A stretch of DNA of 64,000 bases, from positions 1 through 64,000 of the forward strand of contig JAHBUE010000005.1 in the NCBI GenBank assembly GCA_019638235.1, given 5' to 3'. This DNA is from Cyclobacteriaceae bacterium (GTDB taxonomy: Bacteria > Bacteroidota > Bacteroidia > Cytophagales > Cyclobacteriaceae). Below are positions 58,586 through 64,000 of this stretch, one piece after another. Position numbers and translations under genes: made by a program. The notes beneath the pieces are model-generated. The model was not told the origin of the DNA. It searched no databases and saw only the letters and a program-made list of their open reading frames with translations. The first letter of the stretch is position 1; the number at the start of each line of letters is the position of its first letter.

Positions 58586-59344
58586 TTGAAGTACACGTTT
58601 CGGATGATTTGTCAGTTCGTGCTGATGGCAGTTTTATTAGCCTCATGCGCCTCGTACAAACAAAATATCATGTTCAAAATCACCGACCCCTCGCAGGCAA
58701 CAGGGTTAACCGCTGAAGCGGAGAAGAATTATATCATTCAAAAAAATGATATTCTAAAACTTAAAGTATTTACCAATCATGGCGAGCTGATTATTGACCC
58801 GGATTTGAAATTATTAAAGGAAATCCCTCCGCAAGTAGCCAATACACGCCCCGACCCGGATTACTTAGTTGATGTGAATGGCGTAACCAAATTTCCGATG
58901 ATAGGAGAACTGAAACTTGAGGGCTTAACCATCCGCCAGGCCGAAGCTATTCTCCAAAAAGAATACGATAAATTTTTCACCGATTCGTTTGTAGTGCTTC
59001 AATATGCCAATAAACGGGTTTTTGTTCTTGGCGCCACCGGGGGGCAGGTAATACCACTCCTTAATGAAAATATGACTTTAATTGAAGTACTCGCGCTTTC
59101 AACCGGACTGAATAATGAGTCAAAGGCGCATAATATTCGTGTAATACGCGGGGAGCAAATTACAGTTGCTGATTTAAGTACTTTTGAAGGCTACAAAAAA
59201 AATAACATGATTATGCAGCCCGGAGATATTGTTTACGTTGAGCCTATCCGCAGGCCGGCCAGTGAGGCGTTGCGCGATTATGGCCCTGCTGTAAGCATAA
59301 TCACCAGCCTTACGACATTAATTGTTGTACTTATAAGCCGATAG
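58586..59344 (+). CDS. Polysaccharide export lipoprotein (Wza-like)
   Basis: A 252-residue outer-membrane lipoprotein of the polysaccharide-export family. The TTG at 58586 starts the signal peptide; the lipobox LLASC gives Cys21. A Poly_export domain (about 45-150, NDILKLKVFTNHG, then DVNGVTKFPMIGELKLEG) is followed by a SLBB domain (about 150-205, RVFVLGATGGQVIPL). The end has a hydrophobic segment near 232-250 (SIITSLTTLIVVLI), unlike E. coli Wza, where the C-terminal helix forms the outer pore. It probably forms the exit channel paired with the kinase gene 4 bp downstream. Confidence 0.9.
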   Translation: MKYTFRMICQFVLMAVLLASCASYKQNIMFKITDPSQATGLTAEAEKNYIIQKNDILKLKVFTNHGELIIDPDLKLLKEIPPQVANTRPDPDYLVDVNGVTKFPMIGELKLEGLTIRQAEAILQKEYDKFFTDSFVVLQYANKRVFVLGATGGQVIPLLNENMTLIEVLALSTGLNNESKAHNIRVIRGEQITVADLSTFEGYKKNNMIMQPGDIVYVEPIRRPASEALRDYGPAVSIITSLTTLIVVLISR

Positions 59345-59348
59345 TCCA

Positions 59349-61679
59349 GTGAACGACCAAGCAAACTTCCATACGCAACGGCAGGCTTTTGAAGGCATAG
59401 ACTTCAATAAACTAAGGAATATACTACGCCAAAACTGGGCGTGGATTATCCTGATAATATTTCTGACCAACCTGGGTGCTTATCTTGTTGTGCGCTACAC
59501 CAAAGACCTGTATCAATCAGAGTCTGAAATAAAACTTGACATCAAACAAGATGCTTCCGAATTAGGGCTCCGTGATTTTATGCCCGACCGGCAACAGGCA
59601 AACGTTATTGCTGGTGAAATTGAAACCATTCAATCGAATTTATTTCTTAGCAAAGTAATCGATTCACTTAATCTTCATGTCAGCTATTTTAGCATGGGGC
59701 AGTTTTTAAATACTGAACTTTACCACGCTTCGCCATTTGTAGTGCAGTATAGCCTGAAGAGTCCGACCTATTACGACCAGCCGGTTTTTATTGAACCCTT
59801 ACCGGATAATGCGTATGAACTGCAAATCGAAAAACAATCAAAGCAAGTAACCGGAACGTTTGACGAACCCCTGCAACTTGATGGGCTCACACTCATTATC
59901 AGCAAAAACAAAGATTCTCAATTCCAACCAGAAAACACCTACTCGTTTATTATTAACAGCAGAGAGGCATTGTTGAATTACTTTTCTAAAAACCTGTTGG
60001 TTGAACCGATAAAGTATGAGGCGAACACCATACGGGTATCTTTCAAAGACAGCAACCCCAACAAAGCACGCGATGTTGTAAACGGTATAGATTCGCTTTA
60101 TTTGATTTTCAGTAATGAACAAAAAAACCAGGCGAACAAGCAAAAAATTACCTGGCTAAGTAATGAACTTAACACCATCGAAAAACAGATGGAGGAATAC
60201 GAAACTTACTTCGAGAATTTTACGCTTACAAACAAAACCAGCGACCTGGAAACCGACCTGAGAAAAACCATTGAACAAATAAATAAAATCGACTCGCAGC
60301 GTTTTGAGGTTAGCAAACGGCTCAATGCGCTTAACGAGGTAACAGATAAGTTAGAAAGTTCAGATTTTATAATCACCGTTGTACAACAACCGTTTTTCCC
60401 GGCCTTCCTGAATACCAACCTTGAAAAGTTACAGGAGTTATATTTAGAGATGGATAAAATCAAATTATCCTACAATGAAAAAACTTTTGCCTTCCGGCAG
60501 AAACAAAGCGAAATTGATATGCTTCGCAATAAGACAGTTGGCCATCTTACAGAAATAAAATCGAATTTATTAAAGCGGCAACAGGAATTAAACCAGGCAA
60601 AGGCAACGCTGGAAAACAACTTTGCGAGTATGCCCGATAAAAACACGCAGTTCACAAAAAAGCAACGCTTCTATAAACTTTACGAAGAGTTTTATCTTAC
60701 GCTGATGCAAAACAAATCGCAGTTTGAAATTGCTCAAGCCGGAAGCACACCCGATTTTAAAATTTTATCTACTGCCAATTTGCCTACCGAACCCATATCT
60801 CCGAACAAGCCCATTATCTTCGGAATTGGTATCGTGGCGGGATTTGTGCTAAGTATTTTCTTTGTGGGGATTTTGTATCTCGCCAACAATAAAATCAACA
60901 GCATTTACGAAGTAGAAAAACTTCAGGCGCCCTTGCTTGGCGCTATTCCGGTATTGCGACATTCGGGGGGAGATGGTCTTTATATTTTCGAGCAGCCCAA
61001 ATCGATGGTGAGTGAAGCCATGCGCACGCTGCGCACAAACCTGGATTTCTTCAACATCAATTCTTCAAAAAAAATCATTGCTATATCTTCAACCGTTTCG
61101 GGAGAAGGCAAATCGTTCGTTGCCCTTAACTTAGGCGGGGTAATGGCGCTGTCGAAAAAGAAAGTATTGCTGGTTGACTTAGACATGCGCAAACCGAAAA
61201 GCGTGAAGTATTTTGAAGGAGCCGACCGCAACAAAGGTGTGAGCACGGTGCTTATCCGCAAAAACAGTTGGGAAGAGTGTGTTGTCAGTTCTTCCCTTGA
61301 AGGTTTTGATTTTCTCCCGGCAGGGCCGCATCCGCCAAACCCGTCAGAGTTGTTGCTGAATGGAGAATTTTCGCAATTACTGGCCGACTTAAAAAAACGC
61401 TACGATTACATTGTGCTCGACACACCGCCCGTAGGTATTGTTACAGATGGCATTATGGCTATGAAACATGCCGACATAACGCTGTACATCTTCCGGGCGA
61501 ATTATTCCAAACGCAATTTTATGGATACGCTGAATCGCATTATCCGTATCAACAAGTTTGAGAACATCACCACAATCCTGAACGCGCTGCCCGCCACTTC
61601 TGAAACCGCCTATGGTTACGGGTATTATGAAGACAGGAAAAAAAGTTTGATTGATTCAATTGTAAAGCGCGGTGCTTAA
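59349..61679 (+). CDS. Wzc-like polysaccharide co-polymerase and tyrosine kinase
   Basis: A 776-residue BY-kinase that controls exopolysaccharide chain length and export. Start is GTG at 59349. The N-terminal Wzz domain has a transmembrane helix near 33-53; long coiled coils (about 255-470) are periplasmic; the second helix is near 482-508. The cytoplasmic kinase (about 555-745) has Walker A SSTVSGEGKS near 581-590, Walker A' VLLVDLDMRKPKS near 607-619 and Walker B YIVLDTPP near 696-703. A tyrosine cluster YGYGYYED near the end is the phosphorylation tail. The phosphatase gene overlaps its 3' end by 8 bp. Confidence 0.94.
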   Translation: MNDQANFHTQRQAFEGIDFNKLRNILRQNWAWIILIIFLTNLGAYLVVRYTKDLYQSESEIKLDIKQDASELGLRDFMPDRQQANVIAGEIETIQSNLFLSKVIDSLNLHVSYFSMGQFLNTELYHASPFVVQYSLKSPTYYDQPVFIEPLPDNAYELQIEKQSKQVTGTFDEPLQLDGLTLIISKNKDSQFQPENTYSFIINSREALLNYFSKNLLVEPIKYEANTIRVSFKDSNPNKARDVVNGIDSLYLIFSNEQKNQANKQKITWLSNELNTIEKQMEEYETYFENFTLTNKTSDLETDLRKTIEQINKIDSQRFEVSKRLNALNEVTDKLESSDFIITVVQQPFFPAFLNTNLEKLQELYLEMDKIKLSYNEKTFAFRQKQSEIDMLRNKTVGHLTEIKSNLLKRQQELNQAKATLENNFASMPDKNTQFTKKQRFYKLYEEFYLTLMQNKSQFEIAQAGSTPDFKILSTANLPTEPISPNKPIIFGIGIVAGFVLSIFFVGILYLANNKINSIYEVEKLQAPLLGAIPVLRHSGGDGLYIFEQPKSMVSEAMRTLRTNLDFFNINSSKKIIAISSTVSGEGKSFVALNLGGVMALSKKKVLLVDLDMRKPKSVKYFEGADRNKGVSTVLIRKNSWEECVVSSSLEGFDFLPAGPHPPNPSELLLNGEFSQLLADLKKRYDYIVLDTPPVGIVTDGIMAMKHADITLYIFRANYSKRNFMDTLNRIIRINKFENITTILNALPATSETAYGYGYYEDRKKSLIDSIVKRGA

Positions 61680-62400
61680 CTGGTTCAGAAAAAAGAAAGC
61701 TATTGTACAACATCCTGTCTGGACAGATATTCATTCGCACCTGTTGCCCGGATTAGATGACGGTGTTAAATCTTTTGAAGATGCCGAGAAAATTATCCTG
61801 CGCTTCATTGCAGCCGGGTACAAAAAACTGATTACTACTCCGCACATTATGAGCGATGCCTACCGCAATACCCCGGAAGGAATCCGTACGAAACTCAACG
61901 AATTAAAAGAATATCTGCACACCAAAAATATTTCCATTGAACTTGAAGCAGCAGCAGAATATTACCTCGATGAAGTATTCATCAAGAATGTAGAACAAGA
62001 CAGAGAGCTTCTTACGTTCGGAAAGCGCTTTTTGTTATTTGAAACAAATTTCATGACGGAGCCTCTTCATCTAAAAGAATTTATTTTCATGGCTACCACT
62101 AATGGGCACCAGCTTGTGCTGGCTCACCCCGAACGATACATTTTCTTACAGAATGATTTTACCAAAGCCGAAGACTTGATTAACCGGGGCGTATATTTTC
62201 AAATAAACATAGCTTCGTTAACCGGTTACTATTCGCGCGAAGCGCAACGAACAGCATTTAAACTGATTGACAAAGGTTGGGTACACTTCCTGGGTAGTGA
62301 TTGCCATTCGCTTCAACATATCCGGCTTTTGGAAGAAGCCCAGGCAGGACGTTACTACCAAAAAGCCTTATCTTTACCCTTGTTAAACAATACACTCTAA
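61672..62400 (+). CDS. Tyrosine-protein phosphatase, PHP type (YwqE/CpsB-like)
   Basis: A 242-residue PHP-domain phosphatase of the CpsB/YwqE family that removes phosphate from the partner BY-kinase. The metal-binding motif TDIHSHLLPGLDDG has His21 and His23; further ligands are in TTPHIM near 60-65 and LAHPERY near 142-148 and in SDCHS near 204-208. The start is GTG at 61672, inside the kinase gene. This kinase/PHP pairing is typical of Firmicutes capsule operons and also occurs in Bacteroidota. The next gene begins at the base after its stop. Confidence 0.93.
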   Translation: MLNWFRKKKAIVQHPVWTDIHSHLLPGLDDGVKSFEDAEKIILRFIAAGYKKLITTPHIMSDAYRNTPEGIRTKLNELKEYLHTKNISIELEAAAEYYLDEVFIKNVEQDRELLTFGKRFLLFETNFMTEPLHLKEFIFMATTNGHQLVLAHPERYIFLQNDFTKAEDLINRGVYFQINIASLTGYYSREAQRTAFKLIDKGWVHFLGSDCHSLQHIRLLEEAQAGRYYQKALSLPLLNNTL

Positions 62401-63381
62401 ATGATAGCAATAACTGGCGCTAACGGATTGCTCGGTAGCTTTGTGGTTAGAAAACTCCATGAAGCGAACGTTCCTGTAATTGCTATAAAAAGAGCCGGCA
62501 GCAATACTTCACAACTTGCTGACCTGCCACTTACCTGGCGAACGGCAGACATTCTCGACCCGCTATCCTTGCAAGAAGCGTTTCAGGGTGTAACCGGTGT
62601 AATACATTGTGCAGCCGTAGTTTCGTTCAGTCCGCGCGATAAGGAAAAACTGATGACTGTAAACGTAGCGGGAACAAAAAATGTAGTGGATGCTTGCCTT
62701 GTGTCAGGCGTTACACGGGTGCTGCACGTTAGTTCGGTTGCGGCATTGGGCAGGCAAAAAAATGAAATGTTGGTTAATGAGTCGAGCGCCTGGGTGGACT
62801 CGCCTTATAACTCGGCCTATGGTTTATCCAAATACAAAGCCGAACTGGAAGTATTTCGCGGACAGGAAGAAGGACTCAAAACCGTTATTATTAATCCCTC
62901 GGTTATTCTATCGCAAGGCAATTGGAACCGCAGCAGCGCGCAACTTTTTAAATATGCCTGGCGGCAGCGACCGTTCTATTCTGACGGCTCCTTTAATTAT
63001 GTTGATGTGCGCGATGTGGCGCAACACATACAGCAATTGTATTTTTCTGAACTGCAGGGCGAGCGCTTTATTTCAAACGCGGGCGCGATAAGCATAAAAG
63101 ATTTCTTTCAAAAAGTGGCAACACTTTTTAACAAAAGAGCGCCCTATATTAAGGTTTCAAAGCCGGTATTAAAGGCCCTTGCTATGGCAGAATTGTGGCG
63201 GTCATATCTGACAGGCTCAACACCGCTGATAACGCGCGAAACAGCCCGTACTGCCGGCACGCACTTTAGCTATACCAGCGATAAAATTAAAAGAACCATA
63301 CAGGCTGAATTTCAAACCATTGACGAAACATTGGCCTGGTGCGCTGAATTTTATAGAAAACAAATGGAATTAAAAAATTAA
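62401..63381 (+). CDS. NAD(P)-dependent epimerase/dehydratase (extended SDR)
   Basis: A 326-residue extended short-chain dehydrogenase. The Rossmann motif TGANGLLGSF is at 5-14, and the catalytic YxxxK is in AYGLSKYKAE (Tyr140, Lys144), with Ser in VLHVSSVAALG near 105-115. The middle GVIHCAAVVSF motif near 68-78 is typical. It could be a sugar-nucleotide epimerase or a dihydroflavonol-type reductase; the operon context favours nucleotide-sugar work but does not prove it. It starts directly after the phosphatase stop (no gap). Confidence 0.88.
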   Translation: MIAITGANGLLGSFVVRKLHEANVPVIAIKRAGSNTSQLADLPLTWRTADILDPLSLQEAFQGVTGVIHCAAVVSFSPRDKEKLMTVNVAGTKNVVDACLVSGVTRVLHVSSVAALGRQKNEMLVNESSAWVDSPYNSAYGLSKYKAELEVFRGQEEGLKTVIINPSVILSQGNWNRSSAQLFKYAWRQRPFYSDGSFNYVDVRDVAQHIQQLYFSELQGERFISNAGAISIKDFFQKVATLFNKRAPYIKVSKPVLKALAMAELWRSYLTGSTPLITRETARTAGTHFSYTSDKIKRTIQAEFQTIDETLAWCAEFYRKQMELKN

Positions 63382-63438
63382 AATTGGTCGTAGTTTTAAG
63401 CCAATTTATTGTCTACCTTAGACAAACCCATTAAGCAC

Positions 63439-64000
63439 ATGGCGAAAGAATTCCGTAAACGAGAGGACGAAAGCAATGAGTTAATCAAGCGGTTTGAGGA
63501 CTTCCTGAAAAAGAGAAAATCCGATTTTTTTGACCTTGACGCCTACGAAGAAATAATTGATTTCTACATGCTGCGTGGCAAATACAGCAAGGCGCTCCAG
63601 GCTGTAAACCATGCTATCAATCAATACCCGTATTCTATTGAGTTAATCATCATCAAGGCGCAAATTCTTTCGCACCTCGAAGAGTACCCTGCCGCATTGG
63701 AGCTATTGGAGCAGGCCGAAAATCTTCAGCCAAACGATACCGAAATTTTATTTACACGCGGTTCTATTTTTTCGGTTCAGGGAAAATACAAAGAAGCCAT
63801 AGAATGTTACGAGCGTGTGTTGCATCTTACAGAAGACAAAGACGAAGTGTATTACAACATAGGGCTGGCGTGGCAAAATCTTGAACAACACAACAAGGCA
63901 ATTGATGCCTATAAAAATGCCATTGAAAATAACCTTAACCACGAAGGTGCACTTTACGAATTAGCCTATTGCCTTGACGTAACCGGGCAGTTGGAGAGCA
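63439..64000 (+). CDS. TPR-repeat protein (cut by window end)
   Basis: The frame from ATG 63439 stays open for 187 codons to the window edge. Tetratricopeptide repeats are visible: LRGKYSKALQAVNHAINQYP near 49-68, SHLEEYPAALELLEQAENLQ near 77-96, QGKYKEAIECYERVLHLTED near 113-132 and LEQHNKAIDAYKNAIENNLN near 147-166. TPR proteins act as scaffolds. No signal peptide is seen at the N-terminus. It follows the polysaccharide operon after 57 bp; whether it belongs to it is unclear. Confidence 0.85.
   Translation, partial: MAKEFRKREDESNELIKRFEDFLKKRKSDFFDLDAYEEIIDFYMLRGKYSKALQAVNHAINQYPYSIELIIIKAQILSHLEEYPAALELLEQAENLQPNDTEILFTRGSIFSVQGKYKEAIECYERVLHLTEDKDEVYYNIGLAWQNLEQHNKAIDAYKNAIENNLNHEGALYELAYCLDVTGQLES

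Overview
The window looks like chromosome of a free-living member of the Bacteroidota, most likely Cytophagales-like. The grounds are two SusC/SusD pairs, two TonB-receptor/DUF4249 pairs, lipid A synthesis (lpxB), a PorE-like OmpA protein, a BY-kinase polysaccharide locus, and repeated copies of the Bacteroidota -7 promoter word TAnnTTTG. Species cannot be named from the sequence alone.

Layout. 1-10013 is housekeeping: purA, a STAS protein, fur and spoT on the minus strand; a tRNA-Leu; then tig, clpP and clpX (protein folding and turnover) on the plus strand, converging on lpxB and queD. 10029-33349 is a 23-kb minus-strand outer-membrane nutrient-uptake region. It consists of two tandem blocks with the same order: SusC-SusD, then a TonB receptor, a DUF4249 lipoprotein and an MG2/plug-like periplasmic or surface protein. 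The second block also has an extra SusD-linked lipoprotein and an unknown secreted protein. 33500-37001 holds a PorE-like protein and pabB/pabC (p-aminobenzoate synthesis).

36998-40258 is an accessory insertion: the AbiEii/AbiEi toxin-antitoxin pair, an Mrr-type restriction enzyme, a broken BRO-N antirepressor gene and a 147-bp nested palindrome. The AbiE pair lies between two diverged copies of the pabB 5' end, which marks the insertion boundary. 40259-43616 returns to core genes (queE, folD, lepA). 43689-44620 is a second toxin-antitoxin pair (RES/Xre). An amidohydrolase, an ammonium transporter with tandem upstream operator-like repeats, a 1343-residue SF1 helicase and a membrane-anchored HhH protein follow.

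52878-54925 carries an ECF-type sigma factor with a four-TM partner, an S1/P1 nuclease and tRNA-Arg. A decayed glyoxalase-family gene follows, then hflX. From 56911 to the right edge a co-directional exopolysaccharide operon runs: glycosyltransferase, rfbC, Wza-like export lipoprotein, Wzc-like tyrosine kinase, YwqE-like phosphatase and an NAD-dependent epimerase. A TPR protein is cut by the window end.

The most novel-looking material is (1) the MG2/plug proteins that lack a barrel and are translationally coupled to TonB receptor and DUF4249 genes, present twice, one copy with a G9 tract in its DUF4249 gene; and (2) the AbiE insertion that regenerates the pabB start. All calls come from reading the sequence; no database search was run.
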